Shown: positions 1 to 7,998, counted from the stretch's first letter. The stretch: 22,719 nt of DNA from Methylopumilus sp036567085 (GCA_036567085.1 DATCVG010000022.1:1-22719); one strand, 5' to 3'. A program made the numbers and translations. Notes: generated from the sequence alone by a model not told the origin.

Positions 1-224
1 CCCGCTTTTACTTTAGCTACTAATTTCGCTTCAGCGCCTTTGTCTCCTTTATACTTAGCTGCAACATCCTTATAAGATGGTCCAACCACTTTTTTTTCAA
101 CGCCATGACATGCTAAACATCCGCTTTTTTGAGCAAGTGCTTCAGCAGCTTTAGCATCTGCAGCTTGAGCTTGATTTGCGACGAACGCACCAACCATTGC
201 AATACTTAAAATTACTGATTTCAT
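1..224 (-). CDS. Periplasmic class I cytochrome c (c-551/c-552 type), 3' part missing
   Basis: Reads leftward from ATG at 224 and runs off the window edge after 74 complete codons. Residues 1-21 look like a Sec signal peptide (short basic start, hydrophobic core, then AQA before AD), so the mature protein should be periplasmic. A single haem-binding CLACH lies at residues 36-40 (C36, C39 thioethers, H40 axial ligand), followed by VVGPSYKDVAAKY, typical of small c-551/c-552 electron carriers. The distal Met ligand would lie in the missing part. Upstream is AAGGGCGGA as a plausible ribosome site. Family members carry electrons between respiratory complexes or periplasmic dehydrogenases and oxidases; the partner here is unknown. 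The gene is cut by the window, not visibly broken. Confidence 0.9.
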   Translation of the reverse strand, partial: MKSVILSIAMVGAFVANQAQAADAKAAEALAQKSGCLACHGVEKKVVGPSYKDVAAKYKGDKGAEAKLVAKVKA

Positions 225-274
225 ATTATTTCCGCCCTTAAATTGATTTTGCGCTTGTTATGATACTCCTAAAC

Positions 275-302
275 TTATTTAAATTAAAAGTAATTTAAAT
301 AA
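275..302. repeat. Perfect 12-bp AT-only inverted repeat
   Basis: TTATTTAAATTA at 275-286 is repeated inverted at 291-302, with a 4-base AAAG loop. It lies between the stop of the mutarotase gene (313) and the start of the cytochrome gene (224), both on the minus strand. There are no GC pairs and no clear T-run after it, so it is a poor intrinsic terminator; it could be a weak 3' hairpin or a protein-binding dyad. The rest of 225-312 is AT-rich with nothing else I recognise. Confidence 0.6.
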
Positions 303-312
303 AATTAACCAA

Positions 313-1212
313 TTAATATTCTTGAACCAAATACTCAGCTATCAGGCTATGGGATTGATTCGGATAGACCATTACGTTGTTCTCAAGGGCATTAACGCTT
401 TCAACACAAATCATTTTTTTCCATTCATGTTCAGTGCCCATATCAACCATAGTTTTAACTTTTTTGTCCCAGGGTGTCCAGATAACTGTTGATTCACTAT
501 TTTGTTTTTGTATAGTAATTTTTCGATTATAACCTTCATCATGGATCACACATGTATCTCTTGTATTTAAATAAACTCTATCAAACTCAGCATCAAATTT
601 AATTTGATCTTCTTGAGTAAATTTTTTATATTCTCTAACTTTGTCTGAATAGATTTTATTTTCTAATCCCGTCACCTTAATATTTTCTATATCGCTTACT
701 TCAAAATAAGTGTGATATCCCTCACCAATCAAAAAAGGCTGTTCAGAAAGATTTGTTGTTTTGAGATCTAGGTGAATTGAATTGCCAATTATGATAGAGA
801 GTTCTAAATTAAATTGATATGAAAGCTGTCTATTCACTTCAGGGGTTGGAAGCATCACTAATGTAAGTTTGGTAGCCCCATTTTCTAAGTCAATAATTTC
901 ATTAATGCGCCATGGAATGACTCTAGCAAATCCATGCGGGCAAAAACTTCCATCGGTAGGATGTGCCCCAAACCAAGGCCAGCAAATGGGCACACCGCCC
1001 CGAATAGACCTTCCATGCATGTATCTCGCATTACTTGAAAGCCACAACACTTCGTTTTTAATATTGTGAGGCTTCCACTGCATGACATGAGCCCCCTGCA
1101 GAGCAATTTTTGCAGAAGCTAACTCATTATTAATTGTAATAAATTTTAGTCCAATTTCATTTTGGCTAATCTTATAGCTTTGGGCAGAAGATATATTTTT
1201 TTCACTTATCAT
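313..1212 (-). CDS. D-hexose-6-phosphate mutarotase (YeaD-like aldose-1-epimerase family)
   Basis: A 299-residue protein, the usual length for bacterial YeaD and yeast YMR099c-type enzymes, which interconvert alpha and beta anomers of hexose 6-phosphates in the cytoplasm. Family signatures are present: RGGVPICWPWFG at 71-82, HGFAR with H93, GYHTYF with H167 and CVESVNA with E271. The two histidines and the glutamate match the expected catalytic set of the galactose-mutarotase fold. It begins 8 bases after the ilvD stop on the same strand, so the two are probably cotranscribed. The nearest GAGG, inside the end of ilvD, is 16 bases upstream of the ATG, so initiation is weak or depends on coupling. 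The exact physiological substrate cannot be read from sequence. Confidence 0.9.
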   Translation of the reverse strand: MISEKNISSAQSYKISQNEIGLKFITINNELASAKIALQGAHVMQWKPHNIKNEVLWLSSNARYMHGRSIRGGVPICWPWFGAHPTDGSFCPHGFARVIPWRINEIIDLENGATKLTLVMLPTPEVNRQLSYQFNLELSIIIGNSIHLDLKTTNLSEQPFLIGEGYHTYFEVSDIENIKVTGLENKIYSDKVREYKKFTQEDQIKFDAEFDRVYLNTRDTCVIHDEGYNRKITIQKQNSESTVIWTPWDKKVKTMVDMGTEHEWKKMICVESVNALENNVMVYPNQSHSLIAEYLVQEY

Positions 1213-1220
1213 CTTAAAAA

Positions 1221-3125
1221 TTATAGTTCCTCTAACCTTGAAATATCTCGAATAGCCCCTTTATCTGCACTTGTCGTCATTAATGCATAAGCTTTTAATG
1301 CTTGAGATACTTTTCGTATTCTTGGTTTAGGTTTCCATGCATTTTTACCTTTAGCATTCATTTTAATTTTTCTTTGAGCAAGCAAAGTATCATCGATTAT
1401 TAAATTAATTGTTCTATTTGGAATATCAATTTCAATCCGATCATTTTCTTCAATCAGACCAATCTCTCCTTGCTCAGCAGCCTCAGGAGATACATGCCCA
1501 ATACTTAACCCTGACGTCCCCCCAGAAAATCTTCCGTCAGTTAAAAGTGCACAAACCTTACCGAGACCTTTTGATTTGAGGTAAGAAGTCGGATACAACA
1601 TTTCTTGCATGCCAGGACCGCCACGTGGTCCTTCGTAGCGAATCACAACAACATCACCTGGTTTAATTTGATCAGCTAAAATTGCCTCTACAGCAGCATC
1701 TTGGCTTTCAAATACTCGCGCAGGCCCAGAAAAAATACGCAATACAGAAGTTGGAATACTAGTCGTATAACGCAACTCTTCTGCTTCAAACATACTCATA
1801 TCAACGCCGGCTGTTTTTACAATACAGCCATTTCGTGCAATATTTCCAAACAAGACTGCTAAACCTCCATCTTGGCTGTATGCGTGCTCTTTATTTCGAA
1901 TGCAGCCAGAAATTCTGTCATCATCTAAAGTTGGATAGAGCATGCTTTGACTAAATGCAATTGTCGTGGGTATACCTCCCGGCGCAGAACGATAAAAATT
2001 TTTTACTTCCTCATTTTTGGTTCTCATAATATCCCACTGATCTATTGCTTCCCCTAGAGTTTTAGAGTGAACTGTGGAAACGTCCCTATGTATTAATGAT
2101 GCACGATCAAGCTCTCCTAATATCCCCATCACACCGCCCGCTCTATGAACATCTTCCATGTGAAACTTATCCGTAGCAGGCGCTACTTTTGCTAAACAAG
2201 GTACTTTTCTTGAAATGCGATCTATATCTTTCATTGTAAAATTTACTTTAGCTTCATGAGCTGCTGCTAGTAAATGGAGAACAGTATTTGTAGAGCCTCC
2301 CATAGAAACATCTAGGCTCATGGCATTTTCAAAAGCTTTAAAATTTGCAATATTTCTAGGTAGCACACTCTCATTATCATTTTCGTAATATTGTTTCGCC
2401 AGATCAACAATAAGTCTTCCAGCTTCTTGGAATAATTTTTTTCGTGCCGCATGCGTCGCTAAAGTACTTCCATTCCCAGGTAGACTTAATCCCAAGGCTT
2501 CCGTGAGACAATTCATTGAGTTTGCTGTAAACATACCAGAGCAAGAGCCACAAGTTGGACAGGCTGATCGTTCAATTTCATCAGAATTTTTATCAGAAAC
2601 TCTTGTGTCGGCACCGGCCACAATAGCATCCACTAAATCTAATTTCTTAATTTCATTATTCCAATTAACCTTACCAGCTTCCATGGGACCGCCTGATACA
2701 AAAACTACGGGAATATTAATTCTGAGGGCAGCCATAAGCATACCCGGTGTTATCTTGTCGCAGTTCGATATACAAACAATGGCATCTGCACAGTGAGCAT
2801 TTACCATATATTCAACGCTATCTGCGATAAGATCTCGGCTGGGCAGGCTATATAGCATCCCATCATGGCCCATAGCTATCCCATCATCCACTGCAATAGT
2901 ATTAAATTCTTTAGCAACACCGCCATATTTTTCAATTTCTCTTGCTACAAGCTGCCCTATATCTTTTAAGTGAACATGCCCCGGAACGAATTGAGTGAAT
3001 GAATTACAAACAGCAATAATTGGCTTTGTAAAATCTTCATCTTTCATGCCCGTAGCTCGCCATAGTGCCCGAGCACCAGCTTGATTTCTTCCATGGGTTG
3101 TCGTTTTAGAGCGATATACGGGCAT
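1221..3125 (-). CDS. ilvD: Dihydroxy-acid dehydratase
   Basis: A 634-residue IlvD/Edd-family enzyme converting 2,3-dihydroxy-isovalerate (and its methylvalerate analogue) to the 2-oxo acids of valine and isoleucine synthesis. Seen: CNSFTQFVPGHVHL from 40, AVDDGIAMGHDGM at 78-90, SNCDKITPGM with C122/D123/K124, and CPTCGSCSG with C195. C122 and C195 are the family cluster-ligand positions, and D81/D123 with K124 the Mg-site region. It aligns closely with E. coli IlvD (616 residues). Most of the extra length is an insertion around residues 442-461 (FEAEELRYTTSIPTSV region) just before FSGPARVFESQD. GAGG precedes the ATG. It is divergent from lgt, with only 63 bases between, and leads into the mutarotase gene. 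Confidence 0.97.
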   Translation of the reverse strand: MPVYRSKTTTHGRNQAGARALWRATGMKDEDFTKPIIAVCNSFTQFVPGHVHLKDIGQLVAREIEKYGGVAKEFNTIAVDDGIAMGHDGMLYSLPSRDLIADSVEYMVNAHCADAIVCISNCDKITPGMLMAALRINIPVVFVSGGPMEAGKVNWNNEIKKLDLVDAIVAGADTRVSDKNSDEIERSACPTCGSCSGMFTANSMNCLTEALGLSLPGNGSTLATHAARKKLFQEAGRLIVDLAKQYYENDNESVLPRNIANFKAFENAMSLDVSMGGSTNTVLHLLAAAHEAKVNFTMKDIDRISRKVPCLAKVAPATDKFHMEDVHRAGGVMGILGELDRASLIHRDVSTVHSKTLGEAIDQWDIMRTKNEEVKNFYRSAPGGIPTTIAFSQSMLYPTLDDDRISGCIRNKEHAYSQDGGLAVLFGNIARNGCIVKTAGVDMSMFEAEELRYTTSIPTSVLRIFSGPARVFESQDAAVEAILADQIKPGDVVVIRYEGPRGGPGMQEMLYPTSYLKSKGLGKVCALLTDGRFSGGTSGLSIGHVSPEAAEQGEIGLIEENDRIEIDIPNRTINLIIDDTLLAQRKIKMNAKGKNAWKPKPRIRKVSQALKAYALMTTSADKGAIRDISRLEEL

Positions 3126-3170
3126 AATGACCTCTTACAATTACAATCAATTTAAACAATTATTTTAACT

Positions 3171-3176
3171 TATAAT
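3171..3176 (+). promoter_or_regulatory. Possible -10 element for lgt
   Basis: A perfect TATAAT lies 12 bases before the lgt ATG at 3189; no good -35 hexamer is visible 16-18 bases upstream. Initiation 6-8 bases downstream would leave a leader of about five bases, and no Shine-Dalgarno is seen between. The whole 63-base ilvD-lgt gap is AT-rich and must also hold the divergent ilvD promoter, which I could not place. Confidence 0.4.
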
Positions 3177-3188
3177 GATAATATATTT

Positions 3189-3956
3189 ATGTTTATTCAC
3201 CCCCAAATAAACCCTGTAGCGCTTAGTCTTGGACCGTTTCAAATTCATTGGTACGGAATCATGTATCTTTTAGCTTTTTTAGGTTTTCTTCAATTAGGTA
3301 AAGTTCAAATCAAAACACGTCCGTGGCTATCATGGAACGAAAAGATGTTAGATGACGCTTTTTTTTATGGGGCTATTGGTGTTATTGCAGGCGGTCGATT
3401 AGGTTATATTCTATTTTATCAGCTGCAATATTATATTCAGGAACCGATTGAGATAATTGCCTTATGGAAAGGCGGTATGTCATTTCACGGCGGATTTTTA
3501 GGAGTGATTATGGCTATGATTCTCATAGCTAAAAAGTATAAAATAACTTTACTCTCAATTTTAGATTTTATTACTCCCCTTGTTCCTCTGGGTCTTGCTT
3601 TCGGTCGCATTGGGAATTTTATTAATGCGGAGCTATGGGGTAGGCCCACACAATTTTTCTTAGGTACGATTTTTCCAAATGTAGACGACATCCCAAGACA
3701 CCCATCTCAGCTTTACGAAAGCTTCTTTGAGGGTTTCGTTATGTTTGTATTGCTTTGGTTATATTCCAATCAAAAAAGGAAGACAGGCCAAATAGCTGCT
3801 TTATTCTTAATATTATACGGAGCGTTTAGATTTTTAATTGAATTTACAAGAGAGCCTGATTCATTCTTAGGCTTGCTCTTTTTAAATCTTTCCATGGGTC
3901 AATGGTTGTCTATTCCAATGCTCTTGGCTGGTATTTATCTCTTTAAGAAAAATTAA
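3189..3956 (+). CDS. lgt: Prolipoprotein diacylglyceryl transferase
   Basis: A 255-residue inner-membrane enzyme that transfers diacylglyceryl from phosphatidylglycerol to the lipobox cysteine of prolipoproteins, the first step of lipoprotein maturation. About seven hydrophobic segments are apparent. Signature residues: HWYG at 20-23, SFHGGFLG with H100 (E. coli H103), GRIGNFINAELWGRPT with R140 (E. coli R143), RHPSQLYE at 170-177 and FTREPD with R221 (E. coli R239). The N-terminus matches family starts, so the ATG at 3189 is probably right although no Shine-Dalgarno precedes it. It is divergent from ilvD. Its stop codon lies in a TTAA that also gives the stop of ybdD on the other strand. Confidence 0.97.
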   Translation: MFIHPQINPVALSLGPFQIHWYGIMYLLAFLGFLQLGKVQIKTRPWLSWNEKMLDDAFFYGAIGVIAGGRLGYILFYQLQYYIQEPIEIIALWKGGMSFHGGFLGVIMAMILIAKKYKITLLSILDFITPLVPLGLAFGRIGNFINAELWGRPTQFFLGTIFPNVDDIPRHPSQLYESFFEGFVMFVLLWLYSNQKRKTGQIAALFLILYGAFRFLIEFTREPDSFLGLLFLNLSMGQWLSIPMLLAGIYLFKKN

Positions 3957-4132
3957 CAACAGCGCTTTAAACCACTCCATTTTTTCTCAATCGTAGCTTG
4001 ATAAAAATTTTTTTTACTCATCAATCTATGTTTCTTTGAACATTTTTTATGGCTCTTCAAATATAGATCGTAGAGATCGTCCCCGGATAGTCTTCGTATG
4101 AATTCATATAATGATTTTATGACTTTTAACAT
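3953..4132 (-). CDS. ybdD: YbdD/YjiX-family small protein (DUF466), CstA partner
   Basis: A 59-residue protein, immediately downstream of cstA. A TAA two codons before the ATG (4132) fixes the start. It has the family pattern: a hydrophobic, basic N-terminus; SGDDLYDLYLKSHKK at 16-30, corresponding to the D-Y-x-x-Y-x-x-H region of E. coli YbdD; and the diagnostic C-terminal RCC (residues 57-59) just before the stop. Only 6 bases separate it from the cstA stop, with no good Shine-Dalgarno, so translation is probably coupled. In E. coli, CstA and BtsT each have such a small neighbour (YbdD, YjiX), and a role in pyruvate-transporter function is suspected; its mechanism is not known to me. The gene overlaps the end of lgt by four bases. 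Confidence 0.9.
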   Translation of the reverse strand: MLKVIKSLYEFIRRLSGDDLYDLYLKSHKKCSKKHRLMSKKNFYQATIEKKWSGLKRCC

Positions 4133-4138
4133 AGCTTA

Positions 4139-6139
4139 TTAATTCTTTTTGAAAAATGAAATTCTTAACATATCAACAACAACTGTCCATAAAATAATAA
4201 GTAAAAATAAAGTAATAAAGGCATCTAATTTTTGATTAAAAATTAATTGGTGAGTAATGGATATTTTACTATCCTCAATGAGTCCTATATTTATTTTATC
4301 TGTCAGATCTCTTGCTGCTGCAATAAATCCAACCCTAATATCTTGACTAAATATTTTTTGATAAGCAGCTGTCGTCGTCACAATAATCAGCCAAATTAGA
4401 GGCAACCCTGTTACCCAAGCATATTTTAATTTATTTGATTTGATAAGAATGCCAGTACCCACAGATAAAGCAATTGCTGCAAGCATCTGATTTGCGATAC
4501 CAAACAAAGGCCATAAAATATTTACCCCACCATTTGGATCTATCACACCAATATATAAAAAATATCCCCAGCAACTCACAACAATTGCACTACTTAAAAT
4601 AATAGATGGCATCCATGATGTTTGACCAAATTTCGGATAAATGTTGCCTATCATATCTTGCAACATAAATCTTCCCACACGAGTGCCTGCATCTAGTGTG
4701 GTAAGAATAAATATTGCTTCAAACATAATAGCAAAGTGATACCACATCGCTAATAAGTTTGTACCAAAAGCTTTACCAAATATATTTGCCATACCTACTG
4801 CTAATGAAGGTGCGCCACCTGTTCTCGCGAATAGGGAAGTTTCCCCCATATTTTTTGCAAGCAATTCCATTTCTTCAACTGTCACTTTAAATCCCCATGA
4901 ATTTATTTTTTGAATAGCACCCGCAGCTTCTGCTCCAACCACCCCTATAGGACTATTAATTGCAAAAAATATACCTGGTTCTAATACTGTTGCAGCTATC
5001 AAGGCCATAATTGCTACGAAAGATTCTAGAAGCATCGCGCCATAGCCAATCATAGGAATATATTTTTCATTATCTAATAATTTAGGGGTTGTACCCGAAG
5101 CAATTAAAGAATGGAATCCAGAAATTGATCCGCAAGCGATGGTAATAAAAACAAAAGGAAACACACTGCCGCCGAATATAGGTCCTGTACCATTAGTAAA
5201 TTGAGTTAATGCTGGCATTTTAATTTCCGGTTGTAATGTCATAATCGCAACAGCTAAAACTATCACTGTGCCTAATTTTACAAAAGTCGATAGATAATCT
5301 CTCGGTGCTAACAAAAGCCAAACCGGAAGAACTGCTGCTGCAAAGCCATAAAAAATAATTGCCCATGCTAATGTCAAGCTGTCATGATCAAAATAAGCTC
5401 TTATAGTTTGCGAATGATCAATTAAACCTCCAGCAAAAACAGCTAAAAGTAATAATCCAAATCCAATTAATGATGCTTCAAGCACTCTTCCTGATCTGAT
5501 AGATCGCAAATAAATACCAATAAAAATTGCTATCGGTATAGTTGCAGCAACTGTTGATGTTGCCCAAGGACTGTGTTTCATAGCATTCACAACTACTAAC
5601 CCTAAAACAGCAATCAAAATAACCATGATTAAAAAAGTGCCGATTAATGAAGCAGTCCCACCGATTAAACCAATTTCATCTCTAGCCATCTGACCTAAAC
5701 TTTTTCCATTACGCCTCATTGAAAAAAATAATGTAGTCATATCTTGCACGGCACCACCTAACACAGCCCCTATAAGTATCCATAACATTCCTGGCAGATA
5801 GCCAAACTGTGCCGCTAGTGTCGGGCCGACCAGTGGTCCCGGCCCAGCAATCGCAGCAAAGTGGTGGCCAAAAACAATCCATTTATCTGTTGGAATAAAG
5901 TCTTTATCATTTCTAAGTCTTAAAGCTGGCGTTTTTCTATGTTCATCAATAACTAAAACTTTTGCTGCGATCCAGCTTGCATAAAATCTATAAGCAATCA
6001 TATAAATACATAAAGCAGCAGTAATAAACCAAACTGCATTGATGCTCTCATGACGGCTCAATGCAATTGTAGAAAATGCAAGAGCTCCCAACAAAGCCAC
6101 TAAAATCCAAATTATATTTTTTAAATATTTTTTAATCAT
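4139..6139 (-). CDS. cstA: CstA-family carbon starvation protein / pyruvate transporter
   Basis: A 666-residue polytopic membrane protein with many hydrophobic segments, slightly shorter than E. coli CstA (about 700). Conserved blocks of the family: KTPALRLRNDKDFIPTDKW at 49-67, VFGHHFAAIAGPGPLVGPT at 69-87, and GGAVQDMTTLFFSMRRNGKS further in. Another is the CGSISGFHSL core, with ASGTTPKLLDNEK just after it. E. coli CstA and BtsT are induced by starvation and act as pyruvate (and possibly peptide) uptake systems with proton symport; that function is carried over by homology. GGAAA precedes the ATG. It is divergent from coaBC and followed by its small partner ybdD. Confidence 0.93.
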   Translation of the reverse strand: MIKKYLKNIIWILVALLGALAFSTIALSRHESINAVWFITAALCIYMIAYRFYASWIAAKVLVIDEHRKTPALRLRNDKDFIPTDKWIVFGHHFAAIAGPGPLVGPTLAAQFGYLPGMLWILIGAVLGGAVQDMTTLFFSMRRNGKSLGQMARDEIGLIGGTASLIGTFLIMVILIAVLGLVVVNAMKHSPWATSTVAATIPIAIFIGIYLRSIRSGRVLEASLIGFGLLLLAVFAGGLIDHSQTIRAYFDHDSLTLAWAIIFYGFAAAVLPVWLLLAPRDYLSTFVKLGTVIVLAVAIMTLQPEIKMPALTQFTNGTGPIFGGSVFPFVFITIACGSISGFHSLIASGTTPKLLDNEKYIPMIGYGAMLLESFVAIMALIAATVLEPGIFFAINSPIGVVGAEAAGAIQKINSWGFKVTVEEMELLAKNMGETSLFARTGGAPSLAVGMANIFGKAFGTNLLAMWYHFAIMFEAIFILTTLDAGTRVGRFMLQDMIGNIYPKFGQTSWMPSIILSSAIVVSCWGYFLYIGVIDPNGGVNILWPLFGIANQMLAAIALSVGTGILIKSNKLKYAWVTGLPLIWLIIVTTTAAYQKIFSQDIRVGFIAAARDLTDKINIGLIEDSKISITHQLIFNQKLDAFITLFLLIILWTVVVDMLRISFFKKN

Positions 6140-6278
6140 GATGTTTCCGAATTTGATTCCTAAATTAATTTATTGCCTGATATATCTTTGTTATACTTGT
6201 TTTCCATTTATTCTTTAATTATATGCAATTAGTAAAAATTAAAATAACTAAATTCATTTTGACTGCGTAAATCTTATC
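6140..6278. promoter_or_regulatory. Divergent cstA-coaBC intergenic region
   Basis: This 139-base AT-rich spacer must hold promoters for both cstA (leftward) and coaBC (rightward). Rightward candidates are TATACT at 6191-6196 and TTGTTT...TATATG downstream of it, both with imperfect partners. I cannot assign either firmly. I see no clear operator dyad, attenuator or Shine-Dalgarno for coaBC in it. Confidence 0.35.
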
Positions 6279-7460
6279 TTGGCATCTCATAAAATTATTC
6301 TTGGCATTACTGGAGGTATAGCTGCTTACAAAGCTGCTGAATTAACTCGCCTTCTCGTTAAAAACGATTTTGATGTTCAAGTTGTGATGACTGAGTCTGC
6401 TTGTCATTTTATAACACCACTTACTTTCCAAGCTTTATCGAGCAAAGAAGTACTAACAAGTTTATGGAAAAGTAATGCTAGCAATGGTATGTCGCATATA
6501 GAACTATCAAGAAATTACGACCTCATAGTTATTGCTCCTGCCAGCGCTAATTTCCTAGCAAAATTAACACATGGTCTTGCTGACGATCTTTTATCCTCTT
6601 TATGTTTAGCGAGAACTTGTCCAATTGCAGTAGCACCATCTATGAATGTTCATATGTGGACCAATGAAGCTACTCAGCGCAATATTTTTCAGTTAAAGAA
6701 AGATGGTGTCTTATTTTTTGGCCCCGACTCGGGAGAGCAAGCTTGTGGCGATATAGGACTTGGAAGAATGACGGATGCTGAAAAATTATTAAAATCAATT
6801 CAAAATCATCTTACCCCAAAAATACTTAATAATAAAAAATTGTTAATAACTGCTGGTGGCACAATTGAAATGATAGATGACGTAAGAGGTATTACAAATC
6901 TTAGCTCAGGGAATATGGGTTTTGCTATCGCTAATACAGCTGCATCCATGGGTGCATCAGTCACTTTAATCACATCAAACCACCAAAATTTTTCAGAAAA
7001 TATTAAAGTCATTCATACAAGCGATGCACACTCAATGCATCAAGCAGTTCTAGAGCATATCAACAATCAAGATATTTTTATTAGTGTCGCAGCTGTTTCT
7101 GATTACAAGCCAAAAGAAAAAATTAAGGGTAAATTAAAAAAGAGTGATTCAGATATAACACTTCAACTCACCCCTACGATCGATATTCTTAAAGAGATAG
7201 GATTATCTAAAAATAAAATTTTTAAAGTAGGCTTTGCAGCAGAAAATGAAAACCTCATTGAGAATGCACAAAAAAAATTGAAGGCAAAAAATCTAGATTT
7301 AATTGTGGCAAACTTAATTCATGAATCCATGGGCCTTGAAGATACTAAGATTTCAATAATCGATAAAAACAATGTTATTGAGATGCCAAAATCAAATAAA
7401 ATAGTTGCAGCAAAAGCGATTTTGAAAGAAATAGCTCATCGCATACATTCGGATAAATAA
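6279..7460 (+). CDS. coaBC: Bifunctional phosphopantothenoylcysteine decarboxylase / phosphopantothenate-cysteine ligase
   Basis: A 393-residue cytoplasmic enzyme for two consecutive steps of coenzyme A synthesis. The N-terminal flavoprotein (CoaC, about 1-180) shows GITGGIAAYKAAEL at 9-22, active-site H73 in MSHIELS, PSMNVHMW at 120-127 and the clamp motif QACGDIGLGRM with C156. The C-terminal ligase (CoaB, about 185-393) shows TAGGTIEMIDDVRGITN at 191-207, LSSGNMG at 208-214 (N where many relatives have K), SVAAVSDYKP at 269-278 and the KIKGKLKK region at 281-288. The start is TTG: an in-frame TAA at 6249 and the lack of ATG or GTG in between leave no alternative, and no Shine-Dalgarno is visible. 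It is followed one base later by dut, the E. coli order as well. Confidence 0.96.
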   Translation: MASHKIILGITGGIAAYKAAELTRLLVKNDFDVQVVMTESACHFITPLTFQALSSKEVLTSLWKSNASNGMSHIELSRNYDLIVIAPASANFLAKLTHGLADDLLSSLCLARTCPIAVAPSMNVHMWTNEATQRNIFQLKKDGVLFFGPDSGEQACGDIGLGRMTDAEKLLKSIQNHLTPKILNNKKLLITAGGTIEMIDDVRGITNLSSGNMGFAIANTAASMGASVTLITSNHQNFSENIKVIHTSDAHSMHQAVLEHINNQDIFISVAAVSDYKPKEKIKGKLKKSDSDITLQLTPTIDILKEIGLSKNKIFKVGFAAENENLIENAQKKLKAKNLDLIVANLIHESMGLEDTKISIIDKNNVIEMPKSNKIVAAKAILKEIAHRIHSDK

Positions 7461-7461
7461 T

Positions 7462-7914
7462 ATGAGTCTAACTATTGATTTTAGAATTTTGGATAAACGT
7501 ATCGAAGAAATGTTACCTAATTATGCTTCATCAGGTTCAGCAGGTCTGGATCTTCGAGCATGTACTGAACACGTACAAACTATCAATCCCGGCGAAACAT
7601 TTCTTATACCCACTGGCATTTCTATCTTTATTAAAGACCCTGCGTATGCAGCCCTTATCCTTCCCAGATCGGGTTTAGGCCATAAACACGGGATTGTTTT
7701 AGGTAATTTAGTAGGCCTAATTGATTCTGATTATCAAGGTCAATTGCTCGTTTCTTGCTGGAATCGAAGCGAAAACGCTTTCCTGCTTAACCCTATGGAG
7801 CGTATAGCCCAGCTTGTCATTGTGCCTGTTATTCAGGCTAAATTTAACCTGGTCGACGAATTTCCTCAGACCGAACGAGGTGAAGGCGGCTTTGGAAGTA
7901 CAGGTAAAAACTAA
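7462..7914 (+). CDS. dut: dUTP diphosphatase (dUTPase)
   Basis: A 150-residue trimeric dUTPase that hydrolyses dUTP to dUMP and pyrophosphate, keeping uracil out of DNA and feeding thymidylate synthesis. All signature motifs are present in order: SAGLDLRA (motif 1), PRSGLGHKHG (motif 2), GLIDSDYQGQL (motif 3, with the catalytic Asp), a motif-4 region with RIAQLV, and the C-terminal RGEGGFGSTG (motif 5) that closes over the substrate. The ATG lies one base after the coaBC stop, so the two are translationally and transcriptionally linked. Length and sequence are normal for the family. Confidence 0.97.
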   Translation: MSLTIDFRILDKRIEEMLPNYASSGSAGLDLRACTEHVQTINPGETFLIPTGISIFIKDPAYAALILPRSGLGHKHGIVLGNLVGLIDSDYQGQLLVSCWNRSENAFLLNPMERIAQLVIVPVIQAKFNLVDEFPQTERGEGGFGSTGKN

Positions 7915-7923
7915 CGAATTCAC

Positions 7924-7953
7924 TTGAAAAGACAGTGGGTTATGTGGTTTAAT
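7924..7953 (+). promoter_or_regulatory. Sigma70-type promoter for rpmB-rpmG
   Basis: TTGAAA (7924-7929, 5/6 to consensus) and TTTAAT (7948-7953, 5/6) are separated by 18 bases in the dut-rpmB gap. Initiation near 7960 would give a leader of about 40 bases beginning around CTCTTTTTCG and carrying the AAAGGA ribosome site before rpmB. Predicted from sequence only. Confidence 0.6.
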
Positions 7954-7998
7954 AGCACTCTTTTTCGAAATTATTGTAACAAATAAAGGATTTAAATT

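Noticed and set aside
2503..2796. Plus-strand 97-residue frame inside ilvD
   Set aside because: It is antisense to the highly conserved Fe-S-ligand region of IlvD, with no ribosome site or recognisable product.
6259..6264. TTGACT as a -35 for coaBC
   Set aside because: A -10 at 16-18 bases would fall inside the coding region and no suitable hexamer is there.
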